Source: Bacteroidetes bacterium CG2_30_33_31 (GTDB taxonomy: Bacteria > Bacteroidota > Bacteroidia > Bacteroidales > UBA1556). Taken from it: a stretch of DNA of 64,000 nucleotides. The DNA lies in contig MNXP01000043.1 in the NCBI GenBank assembly GCA_001872625.1, positions 28,929 through 92,928 on the forward strand. Direction: 5' to 3'. Position 1 is the first letter of the stretch, and every line of letters starts with the position of its first letter. Positions 52,334 through 62,258 of the stretch are shown here, in pieces. The notes under the pieces are model-generated. The model had not been told where the DNA came from, did not search any database, and was given only the letters and a program-made list of their open reading frames with translations. Made by a program: the position numbers and the translations under genes.

Positions 52334-53758
52334 TTATAAGCTTACAAGGTTTGAATAATTTCGATATCTTTCAAAGATTTCTTTAACAAAATCGCATGAT
52401 TGACGGCCGTAGAAATAGCCATGTTTTACAACTGCATCTTGGTAATATTTTGGTTTCTCTTTTAAAATCATATATTTTTCGACACTATTATCCCACACAT
52501 CAGGGTTAAGATTATATTTTTCAGCTAACCTACGAGCGTCAATTACATGTCCAGGTCCAGAATTATAGCTTGCCAAAATGAATTTAAGCTTATCATTATT
52601 ATCTTTAAGTAATCCATTAAATTGGTTATCGAGTGATTTTAAATATCTAACACCAGCTTTAATATTACCTTCAGCCGTGAGAAGATTTCTGCCGCCGACT
52701 CTCCGAGCGGTTTCTGGCATAAGTTGCATCAATCCTAAGGCTCCAGACCAAGCTGAAACCACATTTGTTTTAAAGTGGGATTCCTGATATATAAGAGCAG
52801 CAAGCAGCCTCCAATCCCAATTTATTTGCATAGAGTATTTTTTAATTAAATCGTCGTAAGGACTTAATCCATCTCCTTTTGAAGGTATATATTTATTATC
52901 AGCAAGATAATTTAACCTTTTTGTTGCAAAATACTTTCTTTCTAATTTCTTATATCTTTTTGTCTTTCTGAAATCTGATAACCAAATATTTATATCATCT
53001 CTGAGGCTATCTTCCGAAGGTGGTACAGCCCAGCATAATTTTTGTCGTGGGCTCAGCTGAAGGCTATAGTCGATATTTCTTTGGTAAGATTTATTCACCA
53101 TGGCCACACGTTTGTCGCATACTGTATAATCTATTTTTCCACTGGCAACAAGTGCTACAAGTTCTTCAGTAGAATGATTCAGGTCTTCAATTATTTTAAA
53201 AGTAGCTCCAGTTTGTTCCTGAAGATATTCCAATTGCTTTTTATAAGTTGTACCTTTTTCTACAAATACTACTTTGCCTTCCAAATCTAAAACATCTGTA
53301 GCAAATTTTTTTGGCGTTTTTCTGGTTTTTTGCCTCTGAACAAGCACTTGCCTCGTGTAGGCATGAGCAATGGTGAAGTTCACAATTTTTGAGCGAGGCT
53401 TGGTATAAGTATAGTCAACTGCCAGAATATCAGCTTTATGATTATGAATTTTTTTGATTGCCTGGTTCAAATCATCTTCTACAACAATCTGCAAATCGAA
53501 CCCTCTGTCATCACAATATTGCTTTATCATTTCATAATGTATTCCTTGAGTTTGACCACGGTATATAAAATAACCTGTAGAATTATTTTGCATTAAGACA
53601 ACAACCTTTTTGTTGTGTTTTATATTATTCCAGAGGTTATTTGGTTTTGGTAAATCTTTATTTGCCTCAAAGATTGCATCTGGTGCAGTTAAAATAAATC
53701 CAACAAATAACACAAAAATTATGGAAGCAATTAGATATATTTTACGGCTTAGTTTCAT
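52334..53758 (-). CDS. MltF-like lytic transglycosylase (SBP_bac_3 + SLT)
   Basis: KIDYTVCDKRVAMVN binding domain; LLAALIYQESHFKTNVVSAWSGALGLMQLMPETARRVG SLT catalytic motif. Confidence 0.9.
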   Translation of the reverse strand: MKLSRKIYLIASIIFVLFVGFILTAPDAIFEANKDLPKPNNLWNNIKHNKKVVVLMQNNSTGYFIYRGQTQGIHYEMIKQYCDDRGFDLQIVVEDDLNQAIKKIHNHKADILAVDYTYTKPRSKIVNFTIAHAYTRQVLVQRQKTRKTPKKFATDVLDLEGKVVFVEKGTTYKKQLEYLQEQTGATFKIIEDLNHSTEELVALVASGKIDYTVCDKRVAMVNKSYQRNIDYSLQLSPRQKLCWAVPPSEDSLRDDINIWLSDFRKTKRYKKLERKYFATKRLNYLADNKYIPSKGDGLSPYDDLIKKYSMQINWDWRLLAALIYQESHFKTNVVSAWSGALGLMQLMPETARRVGGRNLLTAEGNIKAGVRYLKSLDNQFNGLLKDNNDKLKFILASYNSGPGHVIDARRLAEKYNLNPDVWDNSVEKYMILKEKPKYYQDAVVKHGYFYGRQSCDFVKEIFERYRNYSNLVSL

Positions 53759-53847
53759 AAGTGTTTGTCAAAGATATGATTGCCGCAAATATAAAAAAAT
53801 TTTTTTAAAATCAGAAAATAAATATTTTAAGCTTGTAATTTACTATT

Positions 53848-55041
53848 CTAAAGCATTTCTTCCAGCTGGCGAAAGGTCATATAAGCCATCAAACCCATGC
53901 CATTATAAAGTGCATTCTCGTCTATATCGAAACTTGAAGTATGCAGATTAGTAACTTCTTTTCCTTTTGTTTTGGTGCCTAATCTGTAGAAACAAGAGGG
54001 TAGGGCTTGAGTGAAATAAGCAAAATCTTCTGCGGTCATTCTTATGTCGAGATCCACAACTTTTTTAATGCCAAGATATTCAGCAGCGTAGCGTTTAAGT
54101 TTTTCAGTTAACAAGTTATCATTTATCAAAAAAGGATACCCATGAGCGATTCTAACATCACATTCGCCACCCATAGCTTTGGCAGTATTTTGTGCTATCT
54201 GTTTTATCTTTTCATGAGCTTCCTTTCTCCATTTTTCGTCGAAAGTTCTAAAAGTGCCTTCTATTTTAACCTCATCAGGAATTATATTAGTATGTCCATC
54301 GGCAATTACTCTTCCGAAACTAAGCACCGATGGAATCCAAGCTTGTGCATTTCTACTAACAACTTGTTGAAGCGCGACTAAAATTTGTGCAGCAATAATT
54401 ACCGAATCTACATTTAAATCGGGGGTTGCAGCATGGCCGCCTTTGCCTTTTATTGTAAGATATATTTCGTCGGTAGAAGCCATATATATTCCCGAACGAA
54501 AGCCAACTTTTCCCGCTTCTAATGTTGGCAAAACATGCTCGCCGATTACATTTTTAACTTCTGGATTTTTCAAAACGCCTTCCTCAATCATCATTTTTGC
54601 TCCTCCAGGAAATGCTTCCTCCGAGGGCTGAAAAATTAGTTTAACGCTGCCATCAAGCTGGTCTTTTATTTCGTTTAAAATTTTAGCTGCACCAAGCAAA
54701 ATGGAAGTATGAGCATCATGTCCACAGGCATGCATAACGCCTTCATTTTTCGATTTATACGCTACTTCATTTGTTTCTATTATAGGTAGCGCATCCATAT
54801 CAGCTCTAAGCGCAATAACTTTATCTTTTCTTTTGCCTTCGATAAGGCCAACAATACCAGTTTTTGCTATATTTCTTTTGTAAGGAATGCCATATTCATC
54901 AAGTTTTTTGCAAATAAAATTAGCTGTATTATTTTCTTGAAATCCTAATTCTGGATTTGCATGAATATATCTTCGCATTGCCACCACCTCTGAATGGTAA
55001 ATTCGGCAGTGTTGTTCAATTTGTTGTTTTAAAATAGACAT
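53848..55041 (-). CDS. M20-family amidohydrolase/peptidase
   Basis: RRYIHANPELGFQE, ALRADMDALPI, MHACGHDAHTSILLGAA, FQPSEEAFPGGAKMMIEEG, MTAEDFAYF. Confidence 0.94.
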   Translation of the reverse strand: MSILKQQIEQHCRIYHSEVVAMRRYIHANPELGFQENNTANFICKKLDEYGIPYKRNIAKTGIVGLIEGKRKDKVIALRADMDALPIIETNEVAYKSKNEGVMHACGHDAHTSILLGAAKILNEIKDQLDGSVKLIFQPSEEAFPGGAKMMIEEGVLKNPEVKNVIGEHVLPTLEAGKVGFRSGIYMASTDEIYLTIKGKGGHAATPDLNVDSVIIAAQILVALQQVVSRNAQAWIPSVLSFGRVIADGHTNIIPDEVKIEGTFRTFDEKWRKEAHEKIKQIAQNTAKAMGGECDVRIAHGYPFLINDNLLTEKLKRYAAEYLGIKKVVDLDIRMTAEDFAYFTQALPSCFYRLGTKTKGKEVTNLHTSSFDIDENALYNGMGLMAYMTFRQLEEML

Positions 55042-55048
55042 AAAGATA

Positions 55049-55426
55049 TTATTTTGAGAAGAACATTTTGAGAGCAATAAGAAAAATAAATGCTGCAAAT
55101 CCCTTTTTTACAATATTTTGTGGAATTTGTAGCACTATTTTTGAACCTAAAAAACCTCCAACGAAGAAAAATAGCGCCAAGATTAGAGCAAATTTCCAGT
55201 TAATATAACCATCGCGATAATAATTAATAGCTGCTAAGATACCAATTGGTGGAATCATCATTGCCAAGCTGGTTCCTTGCGCCTCAAATTGGCTCATTCC
55301 TAGTAATAATATGAGTGCAGGAATCACAATTACGCCGCCACCTACACCTGCCATTCCAGAAAGTATTCCAGCAGCCAAACCTATGATTGCCAGTATTAAA
55401 ATTGTTGTAATACTCATTTTTTTCAT
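55049..55426 (-). CDS. Half-size TauE/SafE-family membrane protein
   Basis: IIGLAAGILSGMAGVGGGVIVIPALILLLGMSQFEAQGTSLAMM; only 125 aa. Confidence 0.85.
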   Translation of the reverse strand: MKKMSITTILILAIIGLAAGILSGMAGVGGGVIVIPALILLLGMSQFEAQGTSLAMMIPPIGILAAINYYRDGYINWKFALILALFFFVGGFLGSKIVLQIPQNIVKKGFAAFIFLIALKMFFSK

Positions 55427-55435
55427 GCTAATATA

Positions 55436-58400
55436 TTAGAAATCGAGGCTAAAGGAGAGATAGAATTGAGTCTTTTCTTTGAAGCCATTTTGAATGCCAT
55501 GAGCCCAATCGGCACGTACATAATAACCAAAAATTTGTGTTCTCAAACCAAAACCATAGCCACCAACGATTGGGTCATTTTGGTTTATAATGATAATATT
55601 TACTGGTTTAAGATAAAATTCTTGTCGGAAAAGCGAATTCTCATCGGCATAAGGATTAAAACCTGTCCAAGCTGTACCAATATCAACGAAGCCAATGACC
55701 ATAAAATTTGCCAGAAAGCTTGATTTTATTGGTGTTTTGCTAAAAAATTGAAATGCCGGCAATCTCAATTCGCTATTTATCACCAAAAAATTATTGCCAT
55801 TTCTAATATTTTGGTCGAAGCCTCTTAAATTTGTTGCAATGGTTTGATAAACATATTTCTGAGTTTGGTCAACTTGAATATTTTGATTGAAATTTGGAGT
55901 TAGCCAATTATCAACCCCGCCGAGGTAATACATCAATTTCTGGGTGCCAAGTGCTGTGGAGCCAGCAGCTCTTGATGCCCACACAAAAGTCCTAAATATT
56001 TTTACATATCTTCTATAATCAAAGCCAAAAATATAAGTGTTGTCATGATAATTTTCGATAGGTTGAATAAATTCTGCAAATATCTTATAACGTGTGCCAT
56101 AAAGAATATTTATGGCTGGATTTCGACTGTTGTCAAACACAAATTCAAGCTTAACTCCTGCTCTATTACTCGATTCGTTTGGTATCAAAAGAGTATTATG
56201 ATCGATAGATTTTGAAACTTGAAAATCGTTGCGCAGATTAAATGTAGTCCTTATGCTCTTCACATTATCTATTGGCCATGAATATTTGAAAAAAAACTCA
56301 TGAACATAATCGCTTATATATTTATCCTCATAAACCTGAGAAAGTACCATCCTATGGAAAGTATAATCTTTATCTAAACGCTTTTTTAGGTTTGTATAAT
56401 TGAGAATATATTCATTGTCTTTAAGATTTGGCGAGAGTTTTACTCCTCCTACTATTCTATAATCTTCTAATAAATCCATTACGCCAAACTTCATGAATGC
56501 AGCAAAACCTTGATTTGTATATATTGGAAATTTATTATTCATAAAAGGTTGATATGAAAGATTCATATAGCTGAAATCGAGCTGAGAAACCAATTCACTT
56601 ATCGAAAATTGAACATCATAATTCAGCATTCTATAAAGATGTTCGCTATTAGCTTTCTCTTCTTTCAATTTGTTATCTGCAGTCAAATTATTTGTATTAT
56701 TTGCAGAATTATTGCCATCAATATTATAATTAATAATATCTATATTAGTCTGATTATCATTTGTTTGCCCGACATAAATAACTTTAAATTTTTTCTTTTG
56801 TGTTAAAGAATCTATATTAGTAGAGCTGGAATCAATAGAATTTTTATCGTTCAGAATATTTAAAGAATCTTTAGGTAAAGTAGTTTCAGTTGATTTTGGG
56901 TGTATAATTTCTTTTTGTTTATTTTTATAATTCATTCCCAAAATATAGGTGGTATAAGTTGGCTGAACTTTTTCAAAAGCGTCAAAATCAGGCAAATCTT
57001 TAATATAGAGCTTATCTTTGGAGTTGTTTTTAATTATCTCAACATATTTATTTGAGGTGGTTGAGATATTTTGTTCTTTAATATTATAAGCAAAATTGCT
57101 GGTTTGAAAAGCGTTAGCAACATATTTATAATGAACAATAGTATCGATATAACTTATTGTGGAGTCTAATTTTCCGATTTTTCTATTGTAAATTCCAGTT
57201 TCGTTGCTTAGCCAAGAAAACTTATTGAAGCCTAAAGACTGAGGATAATTTTCGTCGGCATACTTGGTATCAGTAATTCTTTTAAAAAGAGTGTTTCCTT
57301 GTGTTAAATCAAAGTAAAATATATCTTTATATTCATTTCCACGCATGGTGTCAATGCTTACATTTTTTCCAGTTTCCACATCAAATCTAAGTGTATCATC
57401 GATTCTGTTTGAAGCAAAAACCAAAGCTGAACTTCCATTTACGAAGAGAGCTTTCTCATCATCATAAATATCATAAGTAATTCTTTTGTAAGTATTTGAG
57501 CCAATATTATAAATAAAAATATCTGATTGTCCTTTTTGTATTGCTGACATTACCATCAGGTTTCCTTTGGAATTATATGAAATTGAAAGGATTTTATCGA
57601 AGTTCATCAAGTAACGTTTTGTCCATTTATTTTTATCGATGTCATAAAATTTCATCAAGTTTTTGCCTTTTTCTTCATGAATAATAGTAAGAAAATGTCC
57701 ACTTGGCGCCCAAGCAAAAATTGGATATGAATAATCTACTTTTTCATCGAGTTTATAACCGTATTTTATTAAAGTCTTTGAATTTAGATTCTCTAAATTA
57801 ATTAGCTTAGTTTTGACACGTCCGATTTGATTTTCGGTGTATATCAAGTATTTGCCATCAGGACAAATCTTTGCTTGAGATAGATTCTTTTTGTTAGAAT
57901 TCCATTTTTTAAAAGGTTTTTCGAGTTGGGCAAACGGTTGACTCATCTCCGCAAAATATCTATCTGAGTACCATTTTTTCCAATCGGTCATAAAACTGTT
58001 GTATGAAACTCCCAAGACGAAAATAAACCCGCTTTCGATACTTCTATTGATTTTTGACAGAAAAAGCACATCTGATAAAGCTCTTTTGCCATATTTTTCT
58101 TCAATATATTTCCAAATGGAATGGCCTGCTAAAATCTGTTCTTCGGTGTTGAGATTCTTGAAATTGTCAAATTTGCCAGAGATAAACCCATCGCGTACTT
58201 TATTATCAATTTCTGTATTCCAATCTTTTGCCATAAACGAGATAAACCCTCCACTAAACCATTCTGGGAAGGTTAATAAAATTGAGTTTTTGAAATTTGA
58301 TGTAAGTGGCCCCCCATACATTATTTGGTTATAATAAACATTTGCAATGCCTTTGCTGATTTGAAGCTCAAAGTCGTTGTGGTTGCCATTGAAAAAAATA

Positions 58401-58813
58401 AATATTTTATTGTCAATAATATGAGTTTCTCCGCCAATATTATATTCTTCATTAGTAAGTAAGCCAATATTTGTCTCTTTTAAATCTGATAAATCATTGA
58501 AAATCATCAATTTTATTTTATCATCTAAAGTATAATCGATATAATTCGCTATTCTTTTTATTTCCTTATGGGCGAATGACGAAGCATAAATAGCTAGTGA
58601 TTTGCCATCTGCATAGAAATATGTATCAAATCCTTGAAAACCAAAATAACTCCATGTTCTCTCATCATCAAATTGAACGCGATTTTTACCAAAGCTCATT
58701 TGTGAGCCGCTGTAAAATTGCGAAAATGCTGTATTAGAACTAAATATCGCCGCAACAATTAAGATACTGCTATATAAAATAAAAGATTTTCTATGTCTAA
58801 AATCCTTGTTCAT
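55436..58813 (-). CDS. WD40/TolB-like propeller protein with C-terminal outer-membrane beta-barrel
   Basis: Signal peptide; PD40-like repeats (QAKICPDGKYLIYTENQIGRVKTKLI); C-terminal FVDIGTAWTGFNPYADE...GGYGFGLRTQIFGYYVRADWAHGI...FYLSFSLDF as in surface-antigen/BamA-type barrels. Confidence 0.78.
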   Translation of the reverse strand: MNKDFRHRKSFILYSSILIVAAIFSSNTAFSQFYSGSQMSFGKNRVQFDDERTWSYFGFQGFDTYFYADGKSLAIYASSFAHKEIKRIANYIDYTLDDKIKLMIFNDLSDLKETNIGLLTNEEYNIGGETHIIDNKIFIFFNGNHNDFELQISKGIANVYYNQIMYGGPLTSNFKNSILLTFPEWFSGGFISFMAKDWNTEIDNKVRDGFISGKFDNFKNLNTEEQILAGHSIWKYIEEKYGKRALSDVLFLSKINRSIESGFIFVLGVSYNSFMTDWKKWYSDRYFAEMSQPFAQLEKPFKKWNSNKKNLSQAKICPDGKYLIYTENQIGRVKTKLINLENLNSKTLIKYGYKLDEKVDYSYPIFAWAPSGHFLTIIHEEKGKNLMKFYDIDKNKWTKRYLMNFDKILSISYNSKGNLMVMSAIQKGQSDIFIYNIGSNTYKRITYDIYDDEKALFVNGSSALVFASNRIDDTLRFDVETGKNVSIDTMRGNEYKDIFYFDLTQGNTLFKRITDTKYADENYPQSLGFNKFSWLSNETGIYNRKIGKLDSTISYIDTIVHYKYVANAFQTSNFAYNIKEQNISTTSNKYVEIIKNNSKDKLYIKDLPDFDAFEKVQPTYTTYILGMNYKNKQKEIIHPKSTETTLPKDSLNILNDKNSIDSSSTNIDSLTQKKKFKVIYVGQTNDNQTNIDIINYNIDGNNSANNTNNLTADNKLKEEKANSEHLYRMLNYDVQFSISELVSQLDFSYMNLSYQPFMNNKFPIYTNQGFAAFMKFGVMDLLEDYRIVGGVKLSPNLKDNEYILNYTNLKKRLDKDYTFHRMVLSQVYEDKYISDYVHEFFFKYSWPIDNVKSIRTTFNLRNDFQVSKSIDHNTLLIPNESSNRAGVKLEFVFDNSRNPAINILYGTRYKIFAEFIQPIENYHDNTYIFGFDYRRYVKIFRTFVWASRAAGSTALGTQKLMYYLGGVDNWLTPNFNQNIQVDQTQKYVYQTIATNLRGFDQNIRNGNNFLVINSELRLPAFQFFSKTPIKSSFLANFMVIGFVDIGTAWTGFNPYADENSLFRQEFYLKPVNIIIINQNDPIVGGYGFGLRTQIFGYYVRADWAHGIQNGFKEKTQFYLSFSLDF

Positions 58814-58891
58814 TCTACTGAAATGGGTAAAATTTATTATTATGTTTATGACCTTAAAAATTAAAAACTTAAAATATAAACCGCCAAACCG

Positions 58892-58921
58892 TTTAGCTCT
58901 TAAGTAAAATGCATACTTTTG
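58892..58921 (+). promoter_or_regulatory. Bacteroidetes-type promoter upstream of MBL gene
   Basis: TTTAG (58892-58896), 17-nt spacer, TACTTTTG (58914-58921). Confidence 0.45.
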
Positions 58922-59027
58922 TAGATAAGCTCAGCTGGAAATATTAAGTTTTACAAAATTAACAATTATTTTATACCATTTTCCATGGCTTTGTTTATGT
59001 TTGAAAATTAAAATTATCGAATAAATT

Positions 59028-59672
59028 ATGTTAAATATTAAAGCTTTTCCTTTCAATCCATTCGCCATGAATACCCATGTATTATGGGATGAAACTCATG
59101 AAGGTGTTATTATTGATGCGGGAAATTATACCAACGAAGAAAATATAATATTATTGGATTTTATTAAAGCCAACTCCATAAAAATAATGAGTTTATGGTT
59201 TACACATAATCATATCGACCACATAATTGGTGCAAAATTTCTCTGCGAAGAGTATTCTGTGATAGCAAAAAGTCATACCAAAGGAAAATTTCTTTTTGAA
59301 CAAGCTGAAGATCATGCTTCAATGTTAGGATTTCATTTTAAGGGCTTGCCAAATAAGATTGTGAATATTGATGACAATGAGATACTTAAGTTTGGAAATA
59401 CAGAAGCTAAGGCATTTTATACTCCTGGCCATGTCGACGGTAGCATGAGTTTCTATTTTCATAAGGCGAAATTTGTGATTGTAGGAGATGTGCTCTTCAG
59501 AGCAGGTATTGGCAGAACTGATTTGCCTACAGGCGATTATCATTCTTTGGAAAAAAGCATTAGAGAAAAATTATATACGCTGCCTAATTCTACAATAGTT
59601 TTTCCTGGTCATGGTCCGCAAACAAGCATAGGTTTTGAAAAGGAATACAACCCTTATTTCCAAGAATTATAA
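59028..59672 (+). CDS. Metallo-beta-lactamase-fold (glyoxalase II-like) hydrolase
   Basis: FTHNHIDHIIGAKFL, TPGHVDGSMSFYF, VGDVLFRAGIGRTDLPTGD, VFPGHGPQTSIG. Confidence 0.93.
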   Translation: MLNIKAFPFNPFAMNTHVLWDETHEGVIIDAGNYTNEENIILLDFIKANSIKIMSLWFTHNHIDHIIGAKFLCEEYSVIAKSHTKGKFLFEQAEDHASMLGFHFKGLPNKIVNIDDNEILKFGNTEAKAFYTPGHVDGSMSFYFHKAKFVIVGDVLFRAGIGRTDLPTGDYHSLEKSIREKLYTLPNSTIVFPGHGPQTSIGFEKEYNPYFQEL

Positions 59673-59977
59673 TTGATTTTGCCAATCAAAAATGCAATAT
59701 AATCATGATAAATTTTGTTTTTTTTACTAATAATTTAACCTTTTGAATTAGCAATTTATATTGTCTTTTATTTCAATATTAGTTTGACAGAGTTTTTAAA
59801 AATTAACTGATGTTTTTTCAATCTTTTTTTATTATAATTTCATAAAAATGGAAGTTAAAAACATTGTAATAAATTGCATTATAATATTTTATGCTAATGA
59901 TATAAAAATTATAAAAAAAATTATAAAAAATAATAATATTGTAAATTGCGGCTAAATTTTAAATCATAATTGTAAAA

Positions 59978-61240
59978 ATGAATGAAATGTCACAGCAAGA
60001 TTTTGAGCCTCCTTTAGGGCAAGATTTATCTTCGATAAATGTAGTTTTAGAAACTTCAACATCAAGCGACGAATTATTTAAAGATTCTGAAATTAAGACC
60101 TCAGATTTTAAGGTTATAAGTCCAGAAACGGCAAAATTTAGAGAAAAATATTTTCCTCAAACATCAAATAAACAATGGAATAGCTGGAGATGGCAAATTC
60201 AAAATAGTTATACTAACTTTAAAAAACTTTCTGAAATTTTGGATACAAGCTCTATCGATGACTTCGATTTTTTATCGAAATCAAGAAAGCTTCCGCTCCG
60301 GATAACTCCTTATTACGCAAGTTTATTACATGATAAACCTATTGATTATCCATTAAGTAAAAGTGTGGTACCCAATAAATTAGAACTAATCATATCTCAA
60401 GGAGAAGAGAATGATCCACTTCATGAAGAGAGTATGTGCCCAGTAGAAAACTTGGTTCATCGCTACCCCGACAGAGTACTGATGTTATCCACTGGATTTT
60501 GCTCAGGGTATTGCCGCTATTGCACCAGGTCGCACATGGTTGCAAAAGATAAAAAACACTTTGCCGTGAAAGCTTGGGAAACTTCTATCAATTATATAAA
60601 AAACAATCCGAATATTAGAGATGTAGTAATTTCGGGTGGTGATCCTCTCACAATGCCAGAAAAACATTTGGAGTTTCTATTGTCTTCATTGAATGCAATT
60701 CCTCATGTAGAAATTATAAGAATCGGAACTAAAGTACCAATGGTAATGCCGCAGCGAATTACCAATACTTTAGTGAAAATGTTGAAGAAATATCAACCTT
60801 TATATATGAGTATTCATAGCACACATCCCGATGAAATAACCCCTGAAGTTGTTGAAGCTCTTCGTAGATTAGCCGATGCTGGAATTGTTTTAGGAAGTCA
60901 AACGGTATTGCTCAAAGGAGTGAATGACAACATAGAAATTATGAAAGAACTTATGCTCAAACTTCTTAAAAATCGTGTCAGACCATATTACATCTATCAG
61001 TGCGACCCAATTCCAGGCTCATCACATTTTAGAACGCCAGTTTCAAGAGGTGTCGAAATTATTAAAGGCCTTCGTGGTTATATAAGTGGTTATGCAATAC
61101 CTCATTATGTTATTGATGCTCCTGGTGGTGGTGGCAAAATTCCCTTCCTACCAGAATATTATCAAGGCCGAGAAGGCGATTATATTATGATGAAAAACTT
61201 TGAAGGCAAATCCTATAAATATTATGACCCAATTAAATAA
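59978..61240 (+). CDS. kamA: KamA-family radical SAM aminomutase (lysine 2,3-aminomutase-like)
   Basis: NSWRWQIQN; CSGYCRYCTRSH (CX3CX2C); VVISGGDPL; PYYIYQCDPIPGSSHFRTPVSRGVEIIKGLRGYISGYAIPHYVIDAPGGGGK. Confidence 0.92.
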   Translation: MNEMSQQDFEPPLGQDLSSINVVLETSTSSDELFKDSEIKTSDFKVISPETAKFREKYFPQTSNKQWNSWRWQIQNSYTNFKKLSEILDTSSIDDFDFLSKSRKLPLRITPYYASLLHDKPIDYPLSKSVVPNKLELIISQGEENDPLHEESMCPVENLVHRYPDRVLMLSTGFCSGYCRYCTRSHMVAKDKKHFAVKAWETSINYIKNNPNIRDVVISGGDPLTMPEKHLEFLLSSLNAIPHVEIIRIGTKVPMVMPQRITNTLVKMLKKYQPLYMSIHSTHPDEITPEVVEALRRLADAGIVLGSQTVLLKGVNDNIEIMKELMLKLLKNRVRPYYIYQCDPIPGSSHFRTPVSRGVEIIKGLRGYISGYAIPHYVIDAPGGGGKIPFLPEYYQGREGDYIMMKNFEGKSYKYYDPIK

Positions 61241-61280
61241 CGAGTTTTACAAGTGTATTTTCACCAAGAATTTATAAAAA

Positions 61281-62258
61281 ATGAATATTGGATTAACCTA
61301 TGACCTAAGGTCTGATTATTTAAAACAGGGTTATAGCGAAGAAGAAACAGCCGAATTTGACAAAGCAAGTACCATAGAAGGTATTGAAAATGCTATACAA
61401 AATGCTGGTCATCAAACTGAAAGAATTGGCAATGCATTCCAGCTTATAAAAGCCTTAGTTAATGGTAAAAAATGGGATATGGTTTTTAATATTGCTGAGG
61501 GTTTATATGGTGAAAGTCGCGAGTCATTAGTGCCTGCACTACTCGAATCTTTTAAAATTCCATTTGTCTTTTCGGGTGCTGTTACTCTTGGAATCTCCTT
61601 GAATAAGGCTTTTGCTAAGCAAATTGTTAGAGACAGCGGGGTAAATACTCCTGCATTCAAAGTGGTTTCGCAATCATCTGATATACATGATATTAACTTA
61701 AATTATCCGCTTTTTGCAAAGCCAATTTCCGAAGGAACTGGAAAAGGAATAAATTCAAAATCGTTAATAAATAATTTGATGGAACTTGAAAATGTTTGCT
61801 CTTACTTGCTTGCCAAGTTCAATCAGCCAGTTTTAGTAGAAGAATATTTGCCAGGAAGAGAATTTACTGTTGGGGTTTTGGGTTCTGGTGAAATGGCTTA
61901 TGTGCCTGGTGCTATGGAAATTATATACAATTCAAACACTCATAATTTTTATTCATACGACAATAAAGAAAATTTTGAAGGCCGTATTAGTTACGTGGCT
62001 GTTCATGGCGAGATGCTTGAAAAATGTAAATCGGTTGCCTTAAATGCTTGGCGAGCATTGAATTGTTTGGATGGCGGAAGAGTTGATGTAAAAATTGATA
62101 GAAATGGTGATATGAGTTTCATTGAAGTAAATCCATTGGCTGGATTAAATCCAATAATTTCTGATTTTCCTATTTTATGCCAACTAAATAATGTTTTATA
62201 TCAAGAGATTATCAATGAAATTTTAAAATCTGCCATTAAAAGAAATTTTCAAATATGA
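61281..62258 (+). CDS. ATP-grasp ligase, D-Ala-D-Ala ligase-like (copy 1)
   Basis: VFNIAEGLYGESRESLVPALLESFKIPFVFSG; LNKAFAKQIV; VEEYLPGREFTVGVLG; FIEVNPLAGLNP. Confidence 0.85.
   Translation: MNIGLTYDLRSDYLKQGYSEEETAEFDKASTIEGIENAIQNAGHQTERIGNAFQLIKALVNGKKWDMVFNIAEGLYGESRESLVPALLESFKIPFVFSGAVTLGISLNKAFAKQIVRDSGVNTPAFKVVSQSSDIHDINLNYPLFAKPISEGTGKGINSKSLINNLMELENVCSYLLAKFNQPVLVEEYLPGREFTVGVLGSGEMAYVPGAMEIIYNSNTHNFYSYDNKENFEGRISYVAVHGEMLEKCKSVALNAWRALNCLDGGRVDVKIDRNGDMSFIEVNPLAGLNPIISDFPILCQLNNVLYQEIINEILKSAIKRNFQI

Noticed and set aside
58814-59027. Possible small RNA between the barrel gene and the MBL gene
   Set aside because: A promoter box is present but it is well placed for the MBL gene and no terminator or conserved structure was seen.
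59978-61240. KamA as EpmB for EF-P beta-lysylation
   Set aside because: No EpmA (GenX/PoxA) or EF-P gene nearby; linked genes are ATP-grasp ligases and a GNAT instead.
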